Assembly: GCF_009828055.1 (NCBI RefSeq)
Contig: NZ_WTYB01000002.1
Coordinates: 992,001-1,056,000 of the forward strand
Reading direction: 5' to 3'
DNA length: 64,000 nucleotides
Source of the DNA: Erythrobacter ramosus
GTDB lineage: Bacteria > Pseudomonadota > Alphaproteobacteria > Sphingomonadales > Sphingomonadaceae
Made by a program: the position numbers and the translations under genes. This document shows positions 19,204 through 29,005 of the stretch, in pieces. Under the pieces are notes generated by a model, which worked only from the letters and a program-made list of their open reading frames with translations, ran no database searches and was not told the DNA's origin. Numbering within the stretch: position 1 is the stretch's first letter; each line of letters starts with the position of its first letter.

Positions 19204-19825
19204 TGAAGCGCGCCTCCAGCTTTTCGACAGCAGCCTTGGTCAGCACCAGCGTGTCGTGGTTGAGGATGTCGTAGACGTTGGCGCCCATGGCCGGCATCAC
19301 GTTGATGCCCGGCAGGTTACCAGCAGCCTTCTTGAAGCCTGCATCAACCTGTTCGCCGTCGATCACCAGCACCTTGCCCGCAAAGCCGGCCTTGGCGAGG
19401 TGGCCCTTGAGGACCTTGGTCTTGGCTTCGGCGAGTGCCAGCGTATCGACCACAATGAGACCGTCCTTGGCCTTGCTCGAAAGCGCCATCTTGAGACCGA
19501 GCGCACGGATCTTCTTGTTGAGCGACTGCTCGAAGTCACGCTTGCGCGCGCCGTGGGCCTTACCGCCGCCGATGAAGATCGGAGCTGCACGGTCGCCGTG
19601 ACGAGCGGTACCGCCGCCCTTCTGCTTGCCGAACTTCTTGCCGGTGCGGGCCACGTCCGAACGCTCACGCGTCGGACGGGCAGTGCCGCGGCGGTTCTCA
19701 AGCTGCCAGGTAACGACCCGGTGAAGGATGTCAGCGCGCGGCTCAATGCCGAACACGTCGTCCGAAAGCTCGATGTCTGCGCCCTTGACCGCAGTGCCGT
19801 CGATGTTCTGAACCTTGATCTTCAT
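19196..19825 (-). CDS. rplD: Ribosomal protein uL4
   Basis: 209 residues. The extended tunnel loop is seen as [21 protein letters not shown] followed by [19 protein letters not shown]. uL4 lines the exit tunnel, and in gammaproteobacteria it also shuts down its own S10 operon through a leader RNA. Here the corresponding leader would be upstream of rpsJ or in the rpsJ-rplC gap, where hairpins are present. Confidence 0.98.
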   Translation of the reverse strand: MKIKVQNIDGTAVKGADIELSDDVFGIEPRADILHRVVTWQLENRRGTARPTRERSDVARTGKKFGKQKGGGTARHGDRAAPIFIGGGKAHGARKRDFEQSLNKKIRALGLKMALSSKAKDGLIVVDTLALAEAKTKVLKGHLAKAGFAGKVLVIDGEQVDAGFKKAAGNLPGINVMPAMGANVYDILNHDTLVLTKAAVEKLEARFNG

Positions 19826-19828
19826 GGC

Positions 19829-20623
19829 TCAGCCTTCCTTGTTTTCTTCGGTGGCCGGAGCGTCGGTTTCGACGGCTTCGGTCACGACCACGTCTTCGGC
19901 GGCAGGTTCGATAACCGAGGGGGTCTCGTCAGCCAGCGGGGCGTGCTTCGAGAGCACAGCGCCGGGGAACGGCACGCCTTCGGGAAGCGGAAGCTTCACG
20001 GCGTCACGCACGAGCAGCCAGCCATTCTTAGCGCCCGGGACCGAACCCTTGACGAAAAGGAGACCGCGCTCAGCATCGGTGCGGACGATTTCGAGGTTCT
20101 GCTGGGTGCGCTGACGGTCGCCCATGTGGCCGGCCATCTTCTTGCCCTTGAACACGCGGCCCGGATCCTGACGGTTACCCGTCGAACCGTGGGCACGGTG
20201 GGAGATCGACACACCGTGGGTGGCGCGCATACCGCCGAAGCCCCAACGCTTCATGGCGCCGGCAAAGCCCTTACCCTGTGTGTGGCCGGTGATGTCGACC
20301 ATCTGACCAGCGATGAAATGCTCGGCGCTGATGGTCGAACCAACCGGCACGAGGCCATCGGCGTTTTCGACGCGGAATTCAGCGACGCGCTTCTTCAGGC
20401 CGACATCGGCCTTGGCGAAATGTTCACGCTGCGGCTTGGCAACGTTCTTTTGCTTGGCTTCGCCAGCGCCGAGCTGGACGGCAAAGTAGCCATCACGGTC
20501 TTCGGTGCGGTGCGAAACCACCTGGCAATCTTCCAGCGCGAGAACGGTCACAGGCACGTGCCGTCCGTCCTCCTGGAAGAGGCGGGTCATCCCGACTTTC
20601 TTTGCGATAACGCCGGTGCGCAT
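19829..20623 (-). CDS. rplC: Ribosomal protein uL3 with acidic C-terminal tail
   Basis: 264 residues against 209 in E. coli. The core is clear: [38 protein letters not shown], and [20 protein letters not shown] with the Gln that PrmB methylates. The final ~45 residues ([17 protein letters not shown] and onward) are acidic, probably disordered, and not part of the ribosome core. uL3 helps start 50S assembly. It lies 3 bp before rplD and 271 bp after rpsJ. Confidence 0.97.
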   Translation of the reverse strand: MRTGVIAKKVGMTRLFQEDGRHVPVTVLALEDCQVVSHRTEDRDGYFAVQLGAGEAKQKNVAKPQREHFAKADVGLKKRVAEFRVENADGLVPVGSTISAEHFIAGQMVDITGHTQGKGFAGAMKRWGFGGMRATHGVSISHRAHGSTGNRQDPGRVFKGKKMAGHMGDRQRTQQNLEIVRTDAERGLLFVKGSVPGAKNGWLLVRDAVKLPLPEGVPFPGAVLSKHAPLADETPSVIEPAAEDVVVTEAVETDAPATEENKEG

Positions 20624-20894
20624 CGTCAGTTACTCCTCAACAGAGGCACCCTACGGACCATCCGCAAGGTGCATGGCAGGCCACAGCGTCAGACGCCGCA
20701 GCCCAATTCAGCCCAAATTGTCATGCATCGCCCCGTCCGGGCTGAGTGCTCCTGCTGGCCGGGTGGCCGCTGGAGCGAGACGGGGGACGCAGCCCGGATG
20801 ATTTTCATCCGGCGGTATCCACCCTATCGTCAGGTGAGGCGCATATGGCCTCAACGATAGAGGCCCCTGCCGAAGCAGGGGCATTTCGGCTGGC
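20624..20894 (-). promoter_or_regulatory. Structured gap between rpsJ and rplC
   Basis: These 271 bp hold no ORF but three local hairpins in a row on the minus-strand mRNA: an 8-bp stem with a TTCG loop (20863-20882), a two-part stem of CTATCGT/ACGATAG enclosing TGAGGC/GCCTCA (20824-20860), and an 8-bp stem CCGGATGA/TCATCCGG (20794-20812). In most bacteria the rpsJ-rplC gap is far shorter. It may be a leader regulating rplC onward, or hold a second promoter. The first hairpin alone could act as a weak terminator after rpsJ. Confidence 0.5.
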
Positions 20895-21206
<312 letters not shown>

Positions 21207-21260
21207 GTCCTACTACCGATGCGAAAGAGCCAAGGAGCAACCGGTTACCCGGTATTTCCC

Positions 21261-21313
21261 AAAAACAAAGGCCGGCCCCGCTCAATTCCGGTTTCCCGAG
21301 AGCGGGCGGCCTT
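21261..21313 (-). promoter_or_regulatory. Terminator-like hairpin in the rpsJ leader (candidate attenuator)
   Basis: On the minus strand AAGGCCGCCCGCTC (21313-21300) pairs with 21283-21268 (one or two bulged bases), followed by TTTGTTTTT (21269-21261). It lies about 55 bp upstream of the rpsJ ATG and downstream of the best promoter, so transcripts would have to read through it to reach rpsJ. That is the layout of an attenuated ribosomal leader. Confidence 0.6.
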
Positions 21314-21360
21314 CTTCAAAACTCGTGACAGACGGGACGAATCTCGTCTGCGGATGCGCG

Positions 21361-21389
21361 CCTATACGGAGCGTGCGGGATTCTGGCAA
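21361..21389 (-). promoter_or_regulatory. rpsJ: Sigma70-type promoter for the S10 operon
   Basis: Minus strand reads TTGCCA (21389-21384), a 17-bp spacer, then TATAGG (21366-21361). Spacing is optimal and both boxes are close to consensus. The start site would be near 21354, giving a leader of roughly 145 nt before rpsJ. Confidence 0.6.
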
Positions 21390-21521
21390 GGCCCAAGTGG
21401 AAGGAAATTGCGCGTGGGTGAAATGACCACGCCCAACCGCCAAAACTGCCCTGCCCTCACCCCTGGTCGCGCGTCCATACTGAGGAACCCGCAACCACTT
21501 TTGCGAGGCATACGCCTCACA

Positions 21522-21558
21522 CAAAAAGGCCCGGCAGCTCAGATGAGCGGCCGGGCCT
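21522..21558 (-). terminator. Intrinsic terminator after tuf
   Basis: A 14-bp stem with one mismatch (21527-21540 with 21545-21558, loop of 4) is followed on the minus strand by TTTTT (21527-21523). It begins 39 bp past the tuf stop and ends the str transcript, so rpsJ onward needs its own promoter. Confidence 0.85.
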
Positions 21559-21596
21559 GCTTTGCGTTCAGTCAGCTCCCAGACGGGAGCAGAACC

Positions 21597-22787
21597 TTAC
21601 TTGGTGATCTTGGCAACGACGCCCGAACCCACGGTGCGGCCACCTTCGCGGATTGCGAAGCGCAGGCCTTCGTCCATGGCGATCGGTGCGATCAGCTTGA
21701 CGCCGATCGAAACGTTATCGCCCGGCATCACCATTTCGGTGCCTTCGGGAAGGATCACTTCGCCGGTCACGTCGGTGGTGCGGAAGTAGAACTGCGGGCG
21801 ATAGTTGGCGAAGAACGGCGTGTGACGGCCACCTTCATCCTTCGACAGCACGTAAACTTCGGCTTCGAACTCGGTGTGCGGCTTAACCGTACCGGGCTTG
21901 CAGAGAACCTGGCCACGCTCAACGTCTTCACGGGCAACGCCGCGGATCAGGGCGCCGACGTTGTCGCCAGCTTCACCGCGATCGAGCAGCTTGCGGAACA
22001 TTTCCACGCCGGTGACGGTGGTCTTGCGGGTGTCCTTGATGCCGACGATTTCGACTTCTTCGCCCACGTTGACGATGCCGGTTTCGATACGGCCGGTCAC
22101 CACGGTGCCGCGACCCGAGATCGAGAACACGTCTTCGATCGGCATCAGGAACGGCTTGTCGACCGGACGGTCGGGCTGCGGGATGAAGCTGTCGACAGCT
22201 TCGATCAGCGCAATCACCGAATCCTTGCCGATGTTGTCATCGCGACCTTCGAGAGCGGCCAGAGCCGAACCCTTGATGATCGGAATGTTATCACCGTCAA
22301 AATCGTACGACGACAGCAGTTCGCGGACTTCCAGTTCGACGAGTTCGAGGATTTCCTCGTCATCGACCTGATCGACCTTGTTCATGTACACGACCAGCGC
22401 CGGAACGCCGACCTGACGGGCGAGCAAGATGTGCTCACGGGTCTGGGGCATCGGGCCGTCAGCGGCGTTCACCACGAGGATCGCGCCGTCCATCTGGGCA
22501 GCACCGGTGATCATGTTCTTCACATAGTCAGCGTGACCCGGGCAGTCGACGTGAGCGTAGTGACGCGCAGCCGATTCGTACTCGACGTGGGCGGTCGAGA
22601 TGGTGATCCCGCGCTCACGCTCTTCCGGAGCCTTGTCGATGTTGGCGAAATCGACAGCAGCGCCGCCGTAAGTTTCAGCCATCACCTTGGTGATCGCGGC
22701 GGTCAGCGTGGTCTTGCCATGGTCAACGTGACCGATGGTGCCGATGTTGCAGTGCGGCTTATTCCGCTGGAACTTTTCCTTAGCCAT
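21597..22787 (-). CDS. tuf: Elongation factor Tu
   Basis: 396 residues. GTP-binding motifs are GHVDHGKTT (about 19-27), DCPGHADYV and NKVD; the switch region has the expected [14 protein letters not shown]-Tu delivers aminoacyl-tRNA to the ribosome. Only one tuf copy is in this window; alphaproteobacteria may carry a second elsewhere. It closes the str operon, 95 bp after fusA, and is followed by a strong terminator. Confidence 0.99.
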   Translation of the reverse strand: MAKEKFQRNKPHCNIGTIGHVDHGKTTLTAAITKVMAETYGGAAVDFANIDKAPEERERGITISTAHVEYESAARHYAHVDCPGHADYVKNMITGAAQMDGAILVVNAADGPMPQTREHILLARQVGVPALVVYMNKVDQVDDEEILELVELEVRELLSSYDFDGDNIPIIKGSALAALEGRDDNIGKDSVIALIEAVDSFIPQPDRPVDKPFLMPIEDVFSISGRGTVVTGRIETGIVNVGEEVEIVGIKDTRKTTVTGVEMFRKLLDRGEAGDNVGALIRGVAREDVERGQVLCKPGTVKPHTEFEAEVYVLSKDEGGRHTPFFANYRPQFYFRTTDVTGEVILPEGTEMVMPGDNVSIGVKLIAPIAMDEGLRFAIREGGRTVGSGVVAKITK

Positions 22788-22882
22788 TTCTCTGGTGTAC
22801 CTTCTTGAATGAAACGATGTGTTCGCGGGAAAAACGGCGGTGCCCGCTGAATCAGGCGCCGCCCCTAGACTGCCGAAGCAGC

Positions 22883-24970
<2,088 letters not shown>

Positions 24971-25089
24971 GATGAATTCCTTGGTGTTGGAGAAGCGGCC
25001 CGGTCCTGCAAGAGGCCCGCAGCGCGCTCCATATAGTGATGATTGTGACAGCCGGAAGACCCTTCCCCCGGCTGCCCACAATCAGCGTG

Positions 25090-25560
25090 TTACCAGCGGT
25101 AATGCGAGAAGGCGCGGTTCGCATCCGCCATGCGGTGCGTGTCTTCGCGCTTCTTCACCGCGTTGCCGCGGTTGTTGGCCGCATCCAGCAGCTCACCCGA
25201 CAGACGCGCTGCCATGGTGGTTTCCGGACGACCGCGCGCGGCGGTGATCAACCAGCGGATCGCCAGCGCCTGAGCACGCTCAGGGCGAACTTCCACCGGC
25301 ACCTGGTACGTCGCACCACCAACGCGGCGGCTGCGCACTTCGACCTGCGGCTTCACATTGTTCAGCGCATCATGGAACAGCTGGATCGGGTCCGCCTTGG
25401 CCTTGGCCTCGACAGTCTGGAGCGCGTTGTACACGATACCTTCAGCGACGGCCTTCTTACCATCATACATCAGGTTGTTCATGAACTTCGACAGGATCTG
25501 ATCACCATACTGGGGATCGGGCAGGATGACCCGCTTTTCGGGACGACGACGACGTGACAT
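25090..25560 (-). CDS. rpsG: Ribosomal protein uS7
   Basis: 156 residues, [20 protein letters not shown] at the start, then [20 protein letters not shown] and the beta-hairpin [20 protein letters not shown] that touches the E-site tRNA. uS7 nucleates the 30S head; in E. coli it also controls the str operon from the rpsL-rpsG gap. Here that gap (25561-25687) carries a palindromic repeat instead of a recognisable S7 site. Confidence 0.98.
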   Translation of the reverse strand: MSRRRRPEKRVILPDPQYGDQILSKFMNNLMYDGKKAVAEGIVYNALQTVEAKAKADPIQLFHDALNNVKPQVEVRSRRVGGATYQVPVEVRPERAQALAIRWLITAARGRPETTMAARLSGELLDAANNRGNAVKKREDTHRMADANRAFSHYRW

Positions 25561-25591
25561 TGATTTGTCTCCAAATTCTTGAATTCCCCTC

Positions 25592-25673
25592 CCCGGGCTT
25601 GACCCGGGGCCCCGCTTCTTTCCCGGCGCCCTTGAGAGCGGCTCAGGTAGCGGGATCCCGGGTCAAGCCCGGG
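25592..25673. repeat. Inverted palindromic repeat between rpsL and rpsG
   Basis: CCCGGGCTTGACCCGGG (25592-25608) and its exact reverse complement (25657-25673) flank a 48-bp spacer. Each arm is itself nearly palindromic. The same arm occurs at 26138 and a variant at 45670/45719, so this is a dispersed element. Confidence 0.85.
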
Positions 25674-25687
25674 ACGGCGGAAAGGCC

Positions 25688-26059
25688 TTACTTCGGACGC
25701 TTGGCGCCGTACTTCGAGCGGCTCTTGCGGCGGTCCTTCACACCCTGGGTGTCGAGCACGCCGCGCAGGACGTGGTAACGCACGCCGGGAAGGTCGCGCA
25801 CACGCCCGCCGCGGATCAGCACAACCGAGTGCTCCTGCAGGTTGTGGCCTTCACCGGGGATGTAGCTGATGACTTCGCGCTGGTTGGTCAGGCGAACCTT
25901 GGCCACCTTGCGCAGCGCCGAGTTCGGCTTCTTCGGGGTCGTCGTGTAGACGCGGGTGCAAACGCCGCGCTTCTGCGGGTTCTGCTCCATCGCAGGGACC
26001 TTGGACTTGGCCTTCTGCGGAACGCGGCCCTTGCGGACCAGCTGGTTGATTGTCGGCAT
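25688..26059 (-). CDS. rpsL: Ribosomal protein uS12 (Arg at the streptomycin-site position 88)
   Basis: 123 residues, [12 protein letters not shown] at the start, with the decoding loops [13 protein letters not shown] (Lys43 kept) and [14 protein letters not shown]. coli has Lys at position 88 in GGRVKDLPG; here the codon is CGC, Arg. Asp89, target of methylthiolation, is present. K88R is a known streptomycin-resistance substitution, so resistance is predicted. uS12 monitors codon-anticodon pairing. It is the first gene of the str operon. Confidence 0.98.
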   Translation of the reverse strand: MPTINQLVRKGRVPQKAKSKVPAMEQNPQKRGVCTRVYTTTPKKPNSALRKVAKVRLTNQREVISYIPGEGHNLQEHSVVLIRGGRVRDLPGVRYHVLRGVLDTQGVKDRRKSRSKYGAKRPK

Positions 26060-26130
26060 TAAGTTCTCACTTCACCTGATGAGGGTGGAACGGGTGCCGG
26101 ACGATGTTGGGGGAGAAGAATAAGCCAATT

Positions 26131-26212
26131 CGTCATCCCGGGCTTGACCCGGGACCGCTATCCGCAAGCGCATGGCCAGCGGCACAAGATCCCGGTTTTC
26201 GCCGGGATGACG
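26131..26212. repeat. Dispersed palindromic repeat, CGTCATCCCGGG type
   Basis: The ends CGTCATCCCGGGCTTGACC (from 26131) and CGCCGGGATGACG (to 26212) are inverted copies, with a 50-bp middle. The element belongs to the same family as those at 25592, 11780 and 45670. Confidence 0.8.
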
Positions 26213-26583
26213 AAGAGACTGAAACGCTCCACCCGCATATCCGGCCCTTCGGCCACCGGGTTACTTTGACGATTGCCCCCACGAAGGAGACGCACCGCCA
26301 ATGTTCAGCTCAAACCGGGAATGACCCCGGAAGATGCGCGCCCTTAGGCGGGTTTGGGTGGGGGGTCAAGGCGGGAGTTGGATGCATCCAACGTCCGCGA
26401 CGGTGGCACCAAGCGGCGGCCAAGAACGGCGCGTTTGCCACTGCTACGGCGGCGCAGCCGCCGCAAGGCCGACCGGCCGCCGCGCCTTATGGCGCGTAAG
26501 CCAAGGTGGACGGACGTCCACCGCCCGGCGCTTGAGGGCGAAAACAAACAGACTCGCGGAGCCACTGCCCCTCGCGTTCGTCA

Positions 26584-26601
26584 CCCCGGCGCAGGCCGGG
26601 G
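26584..26601. repeat. Single repeat arm CCCCGGCGCAGGCCGGGG
   Basis: An 18-bp near-perfect palindrome, preceded by gttcgtca, that resembles the arms of the dispersed repeat family. It lies 48 bp past the end of the small HTH-like gene and could act as its transcript end on the minus strand. Confidence 0.5.
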
Positions 26602-26648
26602 TTTGGATTACTTCCTTGGCGAAGGCGGGCTGCTTGGGGTCAAGGGTG

Positions 26649-26990
26649 TCAGCGATGACCCTCGTCTGCCAAGGGATTGCCCAATCGACCTTTGGTCTTT
26701 CGCGGAGCCTTACTGTCACCCACGTAGCTTGTCCCGTCCGGCATCCGCTCCCCCTTCCGTGGGTGAGCTGGCATCTTGGAGGCTTCTTTGATCGCCTTAA
26801 GTGCATCAGGATTGCGTCGAAGGTTGGTAACGTCCGTCTCGGCGATCAAGTAAGTATTTTCGACTTGAATAGACCGGACCAGTCCACGCGTAGCCATCGC
26901 CTCAACTTTCTTGGTCGTAGAGTTCAGTAGGCCAGATGCGTAGCGCGCGCTAAACCACCACTCTCCTTCGATCTGTTGTATGGCCTTCAC
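26649..26990 (-). CDS. Small HTH-like protein coupled to the methyltransferase remnant
   Basis: 113 residues from a GTG start at 26990 that overlaps the stop of the upstream remnant as GTGA. The N-terminal half (EGEWWFSARYASGLLNSTTKK, then RGLVRSIQVENTYLIAETDV) looks like a winged or MerR/excisionase-like helix-turn-helix with a short wing, which is inference from pattern only. The C-terminal half is basic with Pro/Lys (KMPAHPRKGERMPDGTSYVG). A longer frame with an ATG at 27059 exists but overlaps the neighbour by 73 bp. Probably a partner of a DNA modification gene. Function unknown. Confidence 0.5.
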   Translation of the reverse strand: MKAIQQIEGEWWFSARYASGLLNSTTKKVEAMATRGLVRSIQVENTYLIAETDVTNLRRNPDALKAIKEASKMPAHPRKGERMPDGTSYVGDSKAPRKTKGRLGNPLADEGHR

Positions 26991-27214
26991 AGCAACGTCT
27001 GCTGCTTGTCCGCATCGCCCTTGGCCGCAGCCTTCTTGACTGTATCGGTGCGCGCCCAAGGAAGATCGAGTCGACGCGCCGGGCGGCCATTTTCAACGTC
27101 GGGGAACATCTCGGCAATGGTCACCACCTGCAACCGATCATATTCGCGTCCGATGGTCGGATGGACATACTTGCCTGCCGCCGTCATTTCATCGCGCATC
27201 GCCTTGGTGGGCAT
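26987..27214 (-). pseudogene. C-terminal remnant of an adenine-specific DNA methyltransferase
   Basis: The 75-residue frame MPTKAMRDEMTAAGKYVHP, then RLQVVTIAEMFPDVENGRP and a Q-x-x-L end closely resembles the last ~70 residues of Mod-like (COG2189-type) DNA methyltransferases, where PTKxMRDEA and LQxLTIxxLL motifs precede the C terminus. The catalytic DPPY/FxGxG parts are absent. Homology stops at 27214, exactly where a repeat-rich stretch begins, so I read it as truncated. It may still be translated because the next gene starts inside its stop. Confidence 0.5.
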
Positions 27215-27281
27215 AGGCCCCTCTGCGTCTCTCTGCTCCTCTGCGGTCTCTGCGTGAACCCCGCTGCCCCCCGCGCCGCCC

Positions 27282-27305
27282 TCTTCGCGTCTTCGCGTCT
27301 TCGCG
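27282..27305. repeat. Tandem repeat, 3 x 8 bp (tcttcgcg)
   Basis: Three exact copies of tcttcgcg, directly next to a degenerate ctctgcgtctct region (27221-27258). It resembles the cgcagagacgcagagg element at 31779-31981. Confidence 0.8.
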
Positions 27306-27325
27306 TGAAACCCAAGAAAGCCTAG

Positions 27326-27370
27326 CCCCGGATCGCCGGCCTGCGTCGGGGCAGGCAAGCCCGGGGTGAC
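27326..27370. repeat. Palindromic repeat, CCCCGG...CCGGGGTGAC
   Basis: CCCCGG at 27326 pairs with CCGGGG near 27361-27366, with internal palindromic GC blocks, ending gtgac like the outer ends of the dispersed repeat family. Confidence 0.5.
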
Positions 27371-27647
27371 GAACAAGGGAGGACGGACGCCGCCCTCCCC
27401 CCTGAAGACGAGGGGGCTTTGCGGTTTCCTACTCCGCCGAAACCTGCAATTGCCCCGCGCGCCATGACCCGCCAGCCCGCCCCCTCCCCTCGCCTCGCGT
27501 CCGTTGCCGAACGGCGCGGCGGCAGCGTTCGCGCGGGGGGCGGTTTTTGGTTTCTGCACCGTGTCTCCTGTGTCTCCAACAGCGCGTCAGCTGAACGGGG
27601 CGGAGGCGCGGCGGTAACGGCGCGGCAACTTGGGCCGGCGTGGGAGG

Positions 27648-28439
27648 TCAGTCGGCGGCCAGATACCCGACCAGCGCGCGCACCTTCTTGGATCGCCATT
27701 GCGGCGGGGGGGCGAGCAGCCAGTAGGCGCGGGTGCCAGGCTCGGGCTCGGTCAGGGCGGTGAGGGTGCCGCTGGCGATGGCGCGCTCGGCCAGCGCGAG
27801 GGGGAGGATCGTGCGCCCCATCCCCGCCAGCGCTGAGGCGAGCGCCTGTCCGGGGGAGCCGGCGCGGATGCAGGGGTTGATGCCATCGGGCAGCGTCATG
27901 CCCGGCCAGTCGATCCACGCCTCGCGGTACTCCGGCGCGGCGACGGTGACGCGCATGGCGGGGGCGAGTTGCACGCCCTGGAGCTCGCCCGGCCCGTCGA
28001 CCAGCCGGATCGCGAGATCGAGGTTCGCCTCGGTGAAATCGGCGTGCTCGTCGGGTGCGAGGATGTACTGGACGCCGGGGGTGTCCGCCTGGAACTTGGC
28101 GAGGCGGGGGGCGAGCCACTCGGCGTAGAACTCGCGCGGGACGGCGATGGTGTAACGGTCGGAGGCCTGGCCCGCCTGCATCGCGGCGACGCTCTCCTCG
28201 AACCGCATGAACCCTTCGCGCAAGGGGTCGAGCCCGGCCTCACCCTCGGGCGTGAGTTCGAGGCCCTTGGAGGTGCGGCGGAACAGGACGACGCCGAGGA
28301 CGTCCTCGAGCGCGCGGATCTGCTGGCCGACGGCGGCGGGGGTGACCGCCAGCTCGTCCGCAGCACGGGTGAAGGAGAGGTGCCGCGCAGCGGCATCGAA
28401 CACGCGCAAGGCGTTGAGGGGCAAGTGGGTGCGCTTCAC
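27648..28439 (-). CDS. LysR-family regulator, GcvA-like
   Basis: 263 residues from a GTG start (VKRTHLPLNALRVFDAAARH), which matches the usual GcvA-type N terminus; the longer upstream frame is basic and unlike the family. HTH at about 17-45 (LSFTRAADELAVTPAAVGQQ), then the ligand domain of about 180 residues. GcvA-like proteins respond to small ligands such as glycine, but paralogues are many, so the target is unknown. apaG lies 40 bp upstream on the same strand. No divergent partner. Confidence 0.85.
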   Translation of the reverse strand: MKRTHLPLNALRVFDAAARHLSFTRAADELAVTPAAVGQQIRALEDVLGVVLFRRTSKGLELTPEGEAGLDPLREGFMRFEESVAAMQAGQASDRYTIAVPREFYAEWLAPRLAKFQADTPGVQYILAPDEHADFTEANLDLAIRLVDGPGELQGVQLAPAMRVTVAAPEYREAWIDWPGMTLPDGINPCIRAGSPGQALASALAGMGRTILPLALAERAIASGTLTALTEPEPGTRAYWLLAPPPQWRSKKVRALVGYLAAD

Positions 28440-28479
28440 GGGAGATGCGATTAGGCCCGCTTTGCGCCTATCGCAAGAG

Positions 28480-28893
28480 TCAGCGCGGCGTGCGGCCCTC
28501 AGCCGTTTCCGGCGCGGCGAGCGGGAAGAACGGGATGCGCACTTCGGTGGGCGAGCCATCGGCGCGCTCGAAGGTGTAGAACCCCTCCATCGAGCCGAAC
28601 GGCGTCGTCAGCGGGCAGCCCGAGACGTAGTCGTGGCTCTGCCCCGGCGTGAGCAGCGGCTGTTCGCCCACTACGCCTTCGCCATCGACATGGTTCACCA
28701 TCCCGCGCCCATCGGTGATGCGCCAGTGGCGCGTGCGCAGGCGCATGGCTTCGTGCGAGGCGTTCTCGATGCGGATGTGATAGACCCAGAACCACTTGCC
28801 CGCCTCCGGATGCGACTGTTCCGGCAGGTAGTTGACGGCTACCCGGACAGTGACCCCATCGGTCGTGGCGGCGTGCTGGAAAAACTCTTTCAT
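28480..28893 (-). CDS. apaG: ApaG-domain protein
   Basis: 137 residues with the ApaG beta-sandwich landmarks: VRVAVNYLPEQSHPEAGKWF, VYHIRIENASHEAMRLRTRH, and GEGVVGEQPLLTPGQ with YVSGCPLTTPFGSMEG. The family (immunoglobulin-like fold, found with ApaH and in F-box proteins) is thought to bind small molecules or protein partners. I start at the ATG at 28893, giving the usual ~125-140 aa. It is followed by the LysR gene. Confidence 0.92.
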   Translation of the reverse strand: MKEFFQHAATTDGVTVRVAVNYLPEQSHPEAGKWFWVYHIRIENASHEAMRLRTRHWRITDGRGMVNHVDGEGVVGEQPLLTPGQSHDYVSGCPLTTPFGSMEGFYTFERADGSPTEVRIPFFPLAAPETAEGRTPR

Positions 28894-29005
28894 ATCGCCT
28901 CGCAAGTTAGCGATTCTTCGCCGGGTCACAAGGGGGGCAACGCGCTTAGTCCCAGCTGTGTTCCGAATGGCGGAGAGTTTTTGCCCCTCACCCGACCCAG
29001 ACCCA

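Larger units (their letters stand above)
26060..26648. other. Intergenic region upstream of rpsL
   Basis: About 590 bp without a gene. It includes the palindromic repeat at 26131-26212, a partial repeat arm at 26584-26601, and a GC-rich patch with nested palindromes near 26411-26500. The rpsL promoter must lie here, probably within 26210-26340, but I could not assign boxes with confidence. Confidence 0.5.
27215..27647. other. Repeat-rich scar upstream of the methyltransferase remnant
   Basis: 433 bp with no gene I can support. It starts with a low-complexity ctctgcgtctct stretch, then the 8-bp tandem at 27282-27305 and a palindrome at 27326-27370. The minus-strand frame stays open through it, which mimics an N-terminal extension of the remnant, but the translation (HAKTRRREEG type) is characteristic of repeat DNA. 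Confidence 0.5.

Noticed and set aside
26987-27559. 190-codon reading of the methyltransferase remnant
   Set aside because: The added 115 residues are translated repeat DNA (HAKTRRREEG-like), not a protein domain.
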